Assembly (NCBI GenBank): GCA_963082975.1
Contig: OY720347.1
Span: 11,328,225 to 11,392,224, forward strand
Length of the DNA: 64,000 nucleotides
Direction of reading: 5' to 3'
Source of the DNA: Labia minor
Lineage: Eukaryota; Arthropoda; Insecta; Dermaptera; Spongiphoridae
Shown: positions 48,301 to 59,228 of the stretch, piece by piece
How the letters are laid out: each line of letters opens with the position of its first letter
How positions within the stretch are numbered: the stretch's first letter is position 1
Made by a program: the position numbers and the translations under genes
Notes under the pieces: model-generated
Seen by the model: only the letters and a program-made list of their open reading frames with translations
Database searches by the model: none
Told to the model about the DNA's origin: nothing

Positions 48301-51300
48301 TGGCACGTGATTGGCAGTCAACGTGTTAAAAATGAAAAAAAAAATTAATTCCGGTACTTTGAGCGATTTAATCAAGCTGGACTTCTATATATATAACAGT
48401 TTTACACAATTTTAATCAAAATGAAAACGAGGTAGGTAATGGTCCTCTTCCGAATGAAGCTACATTTCTCAAAAGTTGATAGAAACCTACAAATTTTGAA
48501 TAATGCCCGTATACCAAATTTCATTATTCTAGCTCAAACCGTTTTTGCGTAATCTTGTCTACATACACACACACAGGCACGGCCCGAGCTCTTATGGCGC
48601 CCTAGGCCAAGGGTCTAAAGTTCGCCCCATATGTTTTAACAAGCAAAAAAAAAAAGAATCAACTAAAAAATTTTTATTTGTTATTAAAAAAATATTTTTA
48701 TATTTGAAAATATATTTTATTTTAGTTGGATCCACATATTGATTGATCTTCCTAAAAAGGAGATATCTTGGTATGATATCAACATTATATTTTTAAAAAT
48801 GTAATAATTTACTACTTATTTTAAATAAACGCAATTTTTTTATTGCGTACCATAATTTTTTATTTACTATTAAGTCTTATCAGCCCTGATATCTTGCGAA
48901 GGATTAATTTTTTTTTCATAATGGCGCCCCTGCCAGCCAAGCGCCCCGAGCCATGGCCTTACTGGCTCGGCTCTAGGGCCGGCCCTGCACACACATATAT
49001 ACAGACGCATTCATTTTCCCCTATCTTAATGAAAATGACCTTCAAAACATATAAAAACATCAAAATCTCTAAATCGAAAAGTTTCGTAGCGAGATAGTAA
49101 AATTGGAAATAAAAATAAAAATAATTTATTATTTATTTATTAGTTTCTAAGCTAAACAAATGCAATAATTCTAAAATAATTTTAAATTTCTCCAAAATCC
49201 ATTTGTAATACACATTTACTGTAATGTCTGTAAATACAATCGACAAAAAATAAAAGTATAAATAGGAATAGAGAATATTAAATGAGACCATTCCTCTTCT
49301 CAAAAATAAATTTAATTTTGTATTTGAAAATTAAATATAAACACCTGGGAATGCTAGGAAGCATTACTATCAATGAACTTTTATTCATATTTATCACAAA
49401 ATTGCATAAATAATAATATGTAAGGGGAGGGGGTGGGGAAAACAGAGCCCCGACGTTGGGCGTCAATTTGTAAGGGGGGAGGCCCACAGTGGATGCCAAC
49501 AGGCCCCTTACAAGGAGGAGGGAAGAAGGGGGAGAGAAGGGAGGGAAAATGTGATAGAAGAGAGAAGAGCGGAAATGGGAGAGGGAAAAAAATGGATCTT
49601 ATGTGGAGAGGGAAAAAAAGAGTTTAAGGTCTCCACAGGTAGGCAGGTGGATATCTTCTTGAAGGGGGAAAATATTACCCGCAGCTGCAGAGAACAAACT
49701 ACCTTTCCTCCAATGGTCCAGCAGAGATGAAGGTTAAATGGGCGCCATGCTATACTCAGGGGTAAAGCAGATTTAATGAGACTGGTCAATAAGGATGTAG
49801 TTTAAGTTAAATTGAAAAACGGTTGTTTAAAAGAAAATGTATAATTATAAGAAATATTATATTACTTCTCCACCATGGGAGTCAAAGAAAATGTATAATT
49901 ATAAGAAATATTATATTACTTCTCCACCATGGGAGTCAAAGAAAATGTATAATTATAAGAGATATTATATTACTTCTCCACCATGGGAGTCACAAAGGAT
50001 CCATCCAACATGGAGGATCATCAAAACACGTCTTTACATAAAGAACGCGGAGACAGGATAACACGTCTTTACACAAAGAAGGTTAGCATCTGACTAACTA
50101 TATAATGCCAAGTCACCAACCGCGCGGAGGGCAGTTGGACTCCCCCAGACGTTGCCATTCAGTCATGCAACAGCGCCTGGGGTGACTTTGTCATATTTAT
50201 ATATAACAAATATACATTCGTTACAAATATAATTTATATAATTTATAATTATAATTATAATGATACGATCGAAGATGCGCTGAAAACATCGCTTATTTAT
50301 AATTATGAGCTGAAAATATGGGAAATTTTCAACTTTGGCTGCCGATTTAACCATGTTCCCAACCGAATTTTAAAAAACCAAAACCACTTTACTTTACATT
50401 TACACTTTTTTAAGCTCTACTCTAATCCAAAATCAAAATTTAAATAAAAAATCGAAAATTTTTGGCGACAGACACATAGATTTTATAAACGAACTAAAAG
50501 TTCGTTGAATATGTTTAATTATATTGTCTTTCTAGTTTTTGACTAGTTTATTTTATAGATATCGTAAATAGATCAAGGAGACACTCTTCTTTACAAAAAT
50601 AGTACAAGAGTGGTTGAGTGTTAAAATTAAATCATTTATTAGATCTAGTGACATGCAACAAATAAAATCATTTGTTAGTATTTTATTTTATTTTATAATA
50701 CATTTTAAGATTATTTAACTTATTATATTTTAATTTAACACCACTTTTAGCTTTCCGACTCTCCGTGTATGTTTTGGCGTCTACTGAATTATGGCGCCCA
50801 ACCTCTCTGTCTCTCTTTCTCTTTATGTATATCTATCTATATGTGTCTATAAACATCTATGTACATTATTTGTCCGATTGAGTTCAAATTTTCTAGCTAA
50901 GTTATTAATAATTACAAAACGTCACTAGTGTTTTTAAGTTTAAAAAGTTAACAAAAATTAAATATTTAAAGATATGAAAATGAATTTAAATTCCAATAAA
51001 TTTGAAAAGAAAAACAATGTAATATATTCTGAAAATTCATGTTAATCAATTATTTTGTTTTTTATTGTTTTATTTTTTATAAATATAATTAATACAATAA
51101 ATATAATTTTGACGACGTGGAAAATTATGTTTTTATATGTGCTTCTCTACAACTAATTAATTTTATTTTATTTTAGAACAGTAGTAAATTTAATTTATTT
51201 ATTTGACGGTAAAATATAGATAAATATAATAATATATCAATGATAATACTAATAATAATAATAAATAATTAAAAAATATTCTTAAGTATATAGATCAATT

Positions 51301-52588
51301 TAATAATAAAACAATTTTCAAATGCAAATCAACATTTAAATATATATAGAAAAAATATATTAGAAAAATATTTAAAGAAAATTTAAAAATATGAATTGAA
51401 TCATAAATATAATAAATAAGTAAATGTAAAAATGTGCAATGATCTTAAATTAAATAAAAATTAAGAATTCGATAAAAAATTACAATATTAAACTTCGCAT
51501 TAGTTTTAAATTCTATAATAAATTCAAGTTTCATAAATGTAATATTATATGTATTAATACTTAAATATATTTTTATTTTTATATGCCAAAATTATCTTTT
51601 AATTTGGAGTTCCAAATCATATTCAATGAGTGAGTGTTGGTATAAAAATTGCCAAATGTGTTCTGAATAAAATATATTTATATAATTATTTATTTATTCA
51701 TCAATATCCATTTTGTCCCCTTCAAAGTAATTCCCCTCAGATATAATGCACTTATGCCAGCGCTTCTTCCAATCGTCGAAGCACTTCTGAAATGCGCTTT
51801 TCGGTATGGCCTTCAGCTTGTTCTTCGATTCCGACTTTATCTCATTAATAGTGGCAAAACGCTTTCCTTTCATTGGTCTCTTCAGTTATAGGGAATAGGA
51901 AAAAGTTGCAGGGAGCCAAATCTGGTGAATACGGTGGTTGATAATAGTATAAAAGAGATTCTCATTAATTTATCCCCCAATGGACTAGATGAGTTAAATT
52001 CAGAGCCGGAAGGGGCGGGCAAGCCGGTCAAATATACATCTTGTGTCGTAAATATTGAATAATAATATAATAATAATTCTATTTTTATACTAACCTTTCT
52101 CTTGTCTTAAATTCGGTTAATGCAAATTTTATAAAGACTGATATTTCTTCAATCGTTTCATTTTTTTTAATAATTATCTTAAATTGTTTATTTTCCTTAG
52201 ATAAATTCATTTCCGTGATATCAGGCTAAAATAATAGTAAAATATATAAATATTATTATTTTATTCTTACAATTATTTGAAATATCTTTTCATATGTATA
52301 TATTATTTATATTTAAGATATTATTATTAGATTCATATTATATTTTATTATAATTTTAAATTGTATATTTTTAATGTGAAAAAATGATTCTAGTGGAATG
52401 GAAATATTTTGAAATATTAGCAAATATACTAATTATATATACATATATCTTTAACGAAGGAGTTAAAAACTAAAACATTGACAAATAAAAATAAAATAAA
52501 AAATAGTCTTTACCTCAATTTTTATCACATTTTCAAATGATTTCACATCTTTCAACTGTTGTAACACCTGAGTTGTTATCACAAACAT
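45302..52588 (-). CDS. CHK/EcKL-type kinase-like protein A
   Basis: Minus-strand exons in phase: 52588-52514, 52225-52095, 48031-47631, 47173-46853, 45579-45302 (401 residues, typical for the family). The N-lobe Lys lies in VFIKFAL (about residue 59). Next comes an alpha-C-type Glu in KFLKESYFYSQLIP and a hinge-like block, FLILEDISKKGY. LAKLHASGIAF precedes the catalytic loop. The expected His-Gly-Asp reads HGNPIINN (His 237; Asn 239, codon 47066-47064). The metal-binding block is LLDFQQF. The family (CHK-like, DUF1679/EcKinase) phosphorylates small alcohols such as ecdysteroids or foreign compounds. With Asn for the loop Asp, this copy may be weak or inactive, unless the base is an error. 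Intron 2 is 4 kb of transposons. Confidence 0.88.
45637..46053. mobile_element. hAT-like MITE in kinase A intron 4
   Basis: It starts CAGTGTTTCCTAATC and ends AAGAACACAG, with the TCGCGACCCAC block inverted inside both ends. The flanks CTATATAG (45629-45636) and CTATATAA (46054-46061) match at 7 of 8 bases. Confidence 0.75.
46577..47575. repeat. Repeated segments and family-W element around kinase A exon 4
   Basis: The segment at 46577-46690 (CTATACAGATCGATTTTTCT...) recurs at 47296-47390. A ~62-bp block (AATGATTATAAAAGTTAAAC...) recurs at 47233-47295 and 47401-47462. The 47430-47575 part (CGCTCTAGCATTTACGGCGC, then TACATCCATAAACAAAGTAC) matches 58775-58910. Exon 4 of kinase A (46853-47173) lies between the copies. 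Confidence 0.65.
48148..49097 (+). repeat. Dispersed repeat family X, copy 5 (fullest), with nested MITE
   Basis: It begins near GGAGTGTCTCCACTCGACTATCTCGC-type sequence (first 20: GGAGTGTCTCCACTCGACTA) and ends TCGTAGCGAGATAGTA. CTATCTCGC appears inverted at both ends. It contains the CACGTCACGTGCTGGC block and a (CA)n tract, into which a MITE (48574-48987) inserted. No transposase was seen. Confidence 0.65.
48574..48987. mobile_element. hAT-type MITE inserted in a CA repeat
   Basis: It starts CAGGCACGGCCCGAGC and ends CTAGGGCCGGCCCTG. CACACACA lies on both sides (48566-48573 and 48988-48995), which fits an 8-bp duplication but is also simply microsatellite sequence. GGCGCCC and GGCGCCCC blocks lie inside. 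Confidence 0.75.
49447..50208 (-). mobile_element. Candidate LTR with primer-binding site
   Basis: On the minus strand, a candidate LTR runs from TGTTATATATAAATATGACA (50208) to CCCCCCTTACA (about 49474). It is followed at once by TTGACGCCCAACGTCGGGGC, close to the TTGGCGCCCAACGT-type primer-binding sequence of arthropod LTR elements. A TATA-like string lies near the start. No gag/pol was seen and the partner LTR was not found. Contains the 54-bp tandem repeats. Confidence 0.4.
49831..49992 (+). repeat. Three tandem 54-bp repeats
   Basis: Three near-identical units with period 54 (ATG of each unit at 49837, 49891, 49945), each containing CTTCTCCACCATGGGAGTC. Because 54 is a multiple of three, two frames stay open across all copies. 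The short predicted peptides are a by-product. Confidence 0.93.
51696..51950 (-). mobile_element. Mariner (family M3), copy 3, C-terminal fragment
   Basis: The minus strand reads ATINEIKSESKNKLKAIPKS, AFQKCFDDWKKRWHKCIISE and GNYFEGDKMDIDE plus stop. The upstream part is frameshifted and the element breaks off near 51950. It preserves the C-terminal helix deleted from copy 2. It lies in intron 2 of kinase A. Confidence 0.82.
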
Positions 52589-52921
52589 TTTTTTTTATTT
52601 AGTAAGTATATACATACAAAATAAATTTTTGAAATCCAAAAAAAGGAACACTTGCTATATTTATATATTATATTAAAAAAAGGATAAATAAAAATACATG
52701 ATATTATAAACTATATCTTATTTTTTGTTCAATATTTGAAATTAAATGAAGAATAAATTAAATTTATTGAGATTAAAGTCAATAGATAATTTATTATTCT
52801 TGAGACTCGCTCATCGAAAATCAAACTGTTTATATCAAAATATTGACATTTCAATGTAAAATAATTCAAAATTTTATTGTAAATTTTAAATTATAAATAA
52901 TAAATTGATGTATACACCAAA

Positions 52922-52922
<1 letters not shown>

Positions 52923-52970
<48 letters not shown>
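52923..52970. repeat. (AT)24 microsatellite
   Basis: An uninterrupted alternating AT run of about 48 bases. A solo-LTR candidate begins directly after it. Confidence 0.95.
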
Positions 52971-52973
<3 letters not shown>

Positions 52974-53400
52974 GAGATGCGGAAGGGGTTGATCCGTTGG
53001 ATCGATGTCTAGGGGTATATTATCTTGATAGAGCAACAACACTTGGGGTTTTCTATAAAATGGTTTATTTATAATAAATATACATAGGCAAATACACAAA
53101 CTGCTCATCATCATAGTCATCACGAATCTAAACATAAGGGTCCAAGTGAATAGAGTCCCTTGCGAGGGTTCACGTTCCAATTTATATATTAATCCCGCCC
53201 CCTACTGAAGCATCGGTTGTGGGGGGAGAAGGGGTTGGGAGACTTTCTCCTGGCCGGCACCAAGGCCTGATCAGGGGTTTTGGTAAAATTCCTTTGCTAC
53301 CCTCGGTTACATATTACAACCAGGGACAAGGAAGTGGAGTGAGGAGGTTGAAACACCCTTGTCGCTAACATCCCTTGACCTCAATTTCAACTCCCACACA
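52971..53400 (-). mobile_element. Candidate solo LTR (~430 bp)
   Basis: On the minus strand the segment begins TGTGGGAGTTGAAATTGAGG and ends CCCTTCCGCATCTCTACA, so it has TG...CA borders. It is much richer in GC than its surroundings and contains an internal AATATACCCCTAGACATCG-like stretch. Both borders are alternating AT sequence, so a target duplication cannot be read. No internal retroviral-type genes are adjacent. Confidence 0.45.
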
Positions 53401-53630
53401 TATATATATATTAATTTTTACTTCCACTTAACTTTGACTTAATTTTAATTAATAAAGAAAATATAGATATTGTCCCCTTTTCCTACCTCTGAAAAAAATT
53501 CTTTGTCTTTTGTACATGATTTATTCAAATTCATGTTCCATTTGTCATCTTCCCGGTATTGTGGGGTTACCACCTCAATAAAAATCTTTGCATCATTATT
53601 AAGTACAAAGTTCGATATAAAATAAGTTGA

Positions 53631-54270
53631 CCTGTGGCCAGGTCCGAACCGACAGACGGTTTGAAGTAAATTAATTTCCAGCTACAGAAACAATTTCAAA
53701 TAATTTTAATATATCTATTAATGTAATAAAAAACATATAGGCATATAACATAAATATTTTTAATTTTATTTTATTTATAATATATGTATATATTTATATG
53801 TAAGACCAGGCTGTGACGTCATGAATGGCTGGATGACGTCATATAATTTTAAATCAAGAAAAAACTAATAAATATGATTTTCCCGAGGATAAAACCAATA
53901 CAAAGTGCATGATTCGTGGTGATATATAAAAAAATCTCCTCATGTGAAATTTGGTGTGAAAATAACCCTTCCCTTCCTATCGTCGATCGCTAATACTACC
54001 ACTTCCGGTTCACGGATTTGCACCAAAAGTTGATCAATTCATCCCACTGATGCATTAAGTAAATATACCAAATTTCATCATAATCGGTTGAGCCGTTCAG
54101 GCTGTACACATCTATACGGACGGACAGACGGACAGACGGACGGACAGACATCATGCTAAAAATACTTTTTTCTGTTTAGAAAATGCATGATTCGTGGAGA
54201 TATGTAAAAATCTCCACAATTGAAATTTGGTGTGAAAACAATACCTCGCTTACTATCGTCGGTCGGTAAT
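53631..54270 (-). repeat. Dispersed repeat family Y, copy 3
   Basis: The left end CCTGTGGCCAGGTCCGAACC and right end TTACTATCGTCGGTCGGTAA border it. It includes TGACGTCATGAATGGCTGG, two copies of the TGCATGATTCGTGG block, and a (GGAC/GACG)n tract. It is the longest copy seen, about 640 bp. A LINE fragment begins about 17 bases after it. Confidence 0.7.
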
Positions 54271-54286
54271 AAAAGTAAGTAATCTA

Positions 54287-54870
54287 ATGGAGAGGGTGAA
54301 CAAAAGTGAAAGACATTCAATTTATAAACAATTAGAAAGATTTGAATATGAAAATGGAGAGATGAGTGTAAATAATAGGAGTTGGCTGATGAAAATTCGA
54401 GGAGAATTGTTATATTTAAATAAATATACTTTCGGACACCAAGTCAAAATATGCTCATTGTGTAATCTTTCGGAGGAGGAGGATATTTTCTATTTCATTG
54501 CGAGATGTTCCATCTTGAGGGAGTTTAGAATCAGGGCACTCGGCAGGGAAATACCTACCTTTGAAGAGTTCAAAGAGTATCTTGAAGGGTGGGATTGGCA
54601 GAGCCTTGTCAAATATAGTAGGGAGGCCTGGAAATACAGGTACCCTCTAATAAGGGATTTTAATTTTTGATCGTTAATTTCTGATGTTAAAGCTTCGAAT
54701 TGTGACTTTTTCAAGGTGAAACGGAGATATTTCATTGAATGTATATATGTATAGTGAAAGAGTATCTCATCACAAGGCCAAAGGCCATGATTATATCTTG
54801 TACTAAATGTATATATTTGTATATAATATGTATTATTCTCTCAAAATAAAGATTATTATTATTATTATTA
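54287..54870 (+). mobile_element. Non-LTR retrotransposon C-terminus with CCHC knuckle and (ATT)n tail
   Basis: The frame 54287-54670 starts MERVNKSERHSIYKQLERF. It carries a Cys-x2-Cys...His/Phe...Cys zinc-knuckle-like block (ICSLCNLSEEEDIFYFIARC), in which the usual His position reads Phe, and ends LIRDFNF plus stop. A short untranslated region ends with ATTATTATTATT at about 54855-54870, a typical LINE tail. It is truncated at the 5-prime end. Confidence 0.7.
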
Positions 54871-54949
54871 TTCTATATAGATTTATAAAATCTCATATTA
54901 ATAAAAATTATTTATTTATAAATAATATAATAATTATTATTCAATAATA

Positions 54950-55070
54950 ATTTTCGTCGAATATGAAGCAATTCTTCTAGAAACTTTGTTAGGCTTATAG
55001 AAAAATAATTTTATTCTTTAGTTCATTGGAAAAACGTTATTTTATAAAAATTTGGTATATTTATATTTTT
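54950..55070. repeat. Single arm of the foldback family
   Basis: It matches the arms of 3139-3752: AATATGAAGCAATTCTTCTA, then GGCTTATAGAAAAATAATTT and GGAAAAACGTTATTTTATAA. No partner arm was found nearby. Confidence 0.6.
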
Positions 55071-55580
55071 ATATATTTCATGTATAATATAAAATTGACA
55101 TTAGTAAAGTTTTTTTAATAAAATTTATATTTTGTCAAGCTGATTTTAAATTTTAAATTAAATTTTATTGTAAAAATAATTAATATTTTGTTTTGTTTTT
55201 TTTTTTTTGTTTTTAATATTACATGTCAACTATAGAAATTCATTTACATATTATTATTGTAATTATGTAATGCTATTTATTGATGTCACCGTTCATCACG
55301 TCACAAGTTGATAATTCTTTACCTGTTTTAAGTTAATTTAAATAAATAATAAATAAAAAATAAAAAAATAATTATTACAATTTTTATATTATATTTATAT
55401 ATTTATATTTAAAATATAATATATTAAAATTTTGATGGAATACTTAAACTTGAAAATACATAAGTTCACATAGTAACCCGTGGGTCATATGATATAAATT
55501 ATCTAATAAGTTATATAATTATATATAATAATAATAATAATAAAAGTAAAATAAAAGAAATTTTAAGAAAAATGTTTATT

Positions 55581-56656
55581 TTAAAAAGATTTAAAAATTT
55601 CATCTATAACATTACATTCAATTATTTCATTAATTATATCAATTAAACGTTGATCAATTTTTTTACCACCTAATAATTTTAATTTGTTGCATAAATCATT
55701 TGGAACATGTTCATTATTTCTTATATAATCAAAAAGATATTTAGATTCAGTCATAATTGGCAAAAAATAACAACAGATACGATAAGCAAATGGAATGTGC
55801 AATTCAAATTCTCGTTTTAAACTTTTAAAATTTAAACAACGCTCCTCTTCAATTTCATCTGAAAATAATAATAATAATAATAGTTTATAATTTTACTTGT
55901 TTAATGAAATGTTATAATTCTTGCCTTTAGTTATATTTGTTAATTTCATAATATTTGATAATAACTCTTCATGATAAAATTTCAAAAGTGAATTTAAATG
56001 TTTATCCCGAAATTCCTTATCAGATGAAAAAATAATTAAACTAACAAGATCAAAGGCAACTGATGCACAGCAGAACATTTGTAAATCCAATAATTTGGCA
56101 TCTTTTCCATTAAAGAGAATATTTTGTATCAATGCATCGCCGTGGCAATAAGTAAACCACGGACTAGTCTCTTTAATACATTTTGGAAAATTCATAATAA
56201 TACTTGAAAATTTATTTTCAAAATCTTTTGTTATTTTAATACCACCTAAAATAAAAACAAATGTTAATTGTTCGATTAGAGAGACAAAAGAAAGTCTTTT
56301 TAAGTTCAATTTTTCCAATTTTTACCGACCGACGATAGGAAGGAAGGAAATTTCACATGTGGAGATTTTTACATATCTCCACGAATCATGCATTTTGTTT
56401 ACAGAAAAAAGTATTTTTAGCATAGTGACTGTTCGTCCGTCGGTCTGTATGTCCGGTTGTCTGTACTTATAGACGAGAAGATAGCTTGAACGGCTCAACG
56501 GATTTTGATAAAATTTGGTATATTTACTTAATGCATCAGTAGCATGAATTCATCAACTTTTAGTGTATATCCGGAAACGGGAAGTGGTAGTTTACATTAT
56601 TAGTTCAAATTATTAATTTTATATTCATTGTCGGAAATTTTGTGAAACTGGTGAAA

Positions 56657-56688
<32 letters not shown>

Positions 56689-59228
56689 TGTTGTTTTTAA
56701 TTATTTTTAAATTGTCGGTCGGTTCTGTGCTTGGTTTTTTTTTATATCAAAGTATATTTTATGTATGTATATATTTAAATCAATTATAAATCATTTAATT
56801 AAAAGATTTATATATTATAATATAATCGTATTTTAAGACTCACTAAAAAATTTGAATTCAAAAATAAATTTTTAATTTAGACAAATTTTAATCACTTTAA
56901 TCCAGTGTTTCTCAACCTTTTAGTATTCACGGCCCAATTTTCAATCATAATTTTCATCGCCCCCCCCCCCCCCCTTCGGAAATGTTTCAGAGAATCGCAA
57001 AATCATTGTTTTGTTTTTTAGAACCATATTGAAAAAAATTGAGAAATAATCGAAAATGTTTAAAAGTTTGCCCACAAAATCATCTTACCATTTTTTACCG
57101 ACCGACAATAGTAAGGGAGGTATTGTTTTAGAACTATATTGAAAAAAAGTCGGGAATTTTCTTTTGGATATGCTCGCGCCCCACAGGTTGAGAATCACTG
57201 TTTTAATCAATTTCAATATCAATTATACAGTATTTTCTTTTATAAATTATAAATTTTTTAAAGATATGATAATTTAATATAAATTTTATTTATATATATA
57301 TATATATTGACCTTTTCTAGCAGCATCAAAACCTCTACATTTCAAATTGTAAACAAGACTTTGATGACTGAAATTCCATATATTTTGGGTAACAGTGTAT
57401 TGCAACGCATCTTGAAAAAAATTATCCTCATTATTCCATTTAAAAACGAGTCCAGCTGCGTGAAATTTAGCAAGAGCTTTGGTGGCCATTTGAAAAGTAT
57501 TCAAATTAACATTCATTGGTGAGTTATAAGAATAATATCCATCTGGTGATACATCTTTTAATATGATAAATTCCTTTGGATTTTTATTGGAGGATGAATA
57601 ATATTTTGGAAATACATCCATCAGTTCAGGCATTTCAAGTTTAGATGACAGTTTTGGTAATACGTTCGAATAAAAATAAATTTCTTTTATAAATTTAATC
57701 TCAATACCATAGCTAAAAAAAAGAAATTGGAATGGCAAATTAATCATTAAGTAAAATATAGAAAAAAGTATTTATAGTTTATTTTTATTGAAAACTAATA
57801 AAATAGATCTATTATTATTATTAATATTATATACTATATATTAAATAATTTTACGTTTCTCTAAAAACCAAATTTCTTGATGCAAATTTCATTATAATTG
57901 GAATTGTTTCATAAATGTCATTTTTCTTGATTGTCAGTTGAAATTGTTCATTTCCAGAATATAAATGAAATCCAGTAACAGAATTGGAAGTATTCTAGAT
58001 CAAAATAAAAATTTAAAATAAATTTTTTAATATTACAAAATAGATTATCTATAAATAAGTTTATTTCTAAATTACATATATTTAATATAAGTAAAATTGT
58101 ATGAATAAGGAAAAGAAAATTAAGAAAAGAAAGAATAAAAAAGCAAAAAGAAGAATAAAGAAGATATTTATGATGAGATGCAGAAAAGACATCTGTTATA
58201 GTTTGGCTATGTGAAAAGGATGGAGGATGAAGGATTGACAAATAAAGAAGACGCCCAAGAACGCTGCTTGGGGAGACGATATGGTCGAAGGAATGGTCTC
58301 CCGAGATCTACAAGAAGAGGATAGTATGGACCGCATTACATGGAGCAGAGTCCGCTCTAGAGGGCGGCAAACCGGACACTTGTCTGAGGCGGCAAGTCTA
58401 AAGGGCGGCAATTCGGTTATGAATATAGAACAGGCAAGTTATTTTATTGTCCAGGGCGCCGTAAATGCTAGAGCGGGCGCTGCATAGAGAATAGGAGAGG
58501 AAAATATCAACAGATGTAATACAATCCGTGGAAAAGTAAAGTAAGCAATTGTATCAATATTTATAATAATTCCATGAAATCATGGAATTAAAATTAGTAA
58601 AATAATTAAATTGCTAAGGAGATAATATGTAATATTATGTTTGAAGTATAATTTAGTTATTATTTATTAATTTAATACTGAATTTTAATATTCCACTTGT
58701 ATTGTAATTTAAATTGATTAAAATTGCAATTTTTTAAAAAAAAATGTATTTATTAATATTTATATTATAGTATCAACTTCCGCTCTAGCATTTACAGCGC
58801 CCCGAACAAATGAATAAATTTGCGCCCCTCGTAAAATTGAATACATCCATAAACAAAATACCGCCCTACAGATTTTCCGCCCTGGATAAATGCCCGGTTT
58901 TCCGCATTAATCCATTAAAAATATAGATAAGTTTGAATAGTTAATAGAAAAATAACTATTATTAATAAATATAAATTCTATTAAATCCAGAATTGTAATA
59001 TATTCACCAAATGTGCAACATTTAGTCAACAAATAAAACACATAAATAATATATTTTTAATAATATTAATTAATATAAATTCATTAACTCTTATTTAAAT
59101 TTAAATATATATATATATATATTTATAAAAATAGAATAGTTGATAAATACCTCAATCTTAACAAATTCTTTAAAAGATGAAATATTTTTACAATGTTCAA
59201 TCAATTCATCCAATGTACACCCATCCAT
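55581..59228 (-). CDS. CHK/EcKL-type kinase-like protein B
   Basis: Minus-strand exons in phase: 59228-59151, 57994-57855, 57712-57312, 56245-55925, 55858-55581 (405 residues). Exons 3-5 are exactly 401, 321 and 278 nt, the same as kinase A. The N-lobe Lys is in IIMKFAS and the Glu in FIKEIYFYSNVLP. The hinge-like block is FIILKDVSPDGYY, followed by LAKFHAAGLVF. The catalytic loop HGDALIQN is intact (Asp 243). The metal block reads LLDLQMF, Leu where A has Phe. By its family it should phosphorylate a small hydroxylated substrate; the substrate is unknown. The intron after exon 4 starts GC instead of GT (AAAG/GCAAGA), a known minor donor class; phase and homology to A support it. The start MDGCTLDEL follows an in-frame upstream stop. 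Confidence 0.9.
56324..56735 (+). repeat. Dispersed repeat family Y, copy 4 (both ends visible)
   Basis: The left end ACCGACCGACGAT (56324-56336) and right end ATTGTCGGTCGGT (56711-56723) are inverted complements with one mismatch, followed by TCTGTGCTTGG. The internal blocks are as in copy 1. It lies in kinase B intron 3. Confidence 0.72.
56903..57200. mobile_element. hAT-like MITE in kinase B intron 3
   Basis: It starts CAGTGTTTCTCAACC and ends GGTTGAGAATCACTG. The flanks CTTTAATC and TTTTAATC match at 7 of 8 bases. It contains a run of C near 56965 and, at about 57093-57127, a piece identical in wording to the left end of family Y. Confidence 0.78.
58100..58490 (+). mobile_element. Decayed LINE fragment joined to a family-W piece
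   Basis: About 58250-58350 encodes KNAAWGDDMVEGMVSRDLQE, resembling tails of non-LTR polyproteins, without flanking frame. From 58360 the sequence is GGGCGGC-rich and contains CGCCGTAAATGCTAGAGCGG, the inverse of the family-W end at 47440 and 58785. It lies in kinase B intron 1. Confidence 0.45.
58775..58910. repeat. Family-W repeat, second copy
   Basis: CGCTCTAGCATTTACAGCGC, then ATACATCCATAAACAAAATA and CCGCCCTACAGATTTTCCGC, matching 47440-47570. Together with the inverse piece at 58440-58490 it may be one element with inverted ends. Confidence 0.6.

Noticed and set aside
49831..49992. CRISPR-like array
   Set aside because: The repeats are direct tandem copies without spacers, in a eukaryotic genome.
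49823..50061. Repetitive peptide frames in two registers
   Set aside because: Both are by-products of a 54-bp tandem repeat, a multiple of three.
58196..58487. Two opposite frames at the LINE/W junction
   Set aside because: Both cross the junction of two different repeat pieces, so neither can be a single gene.
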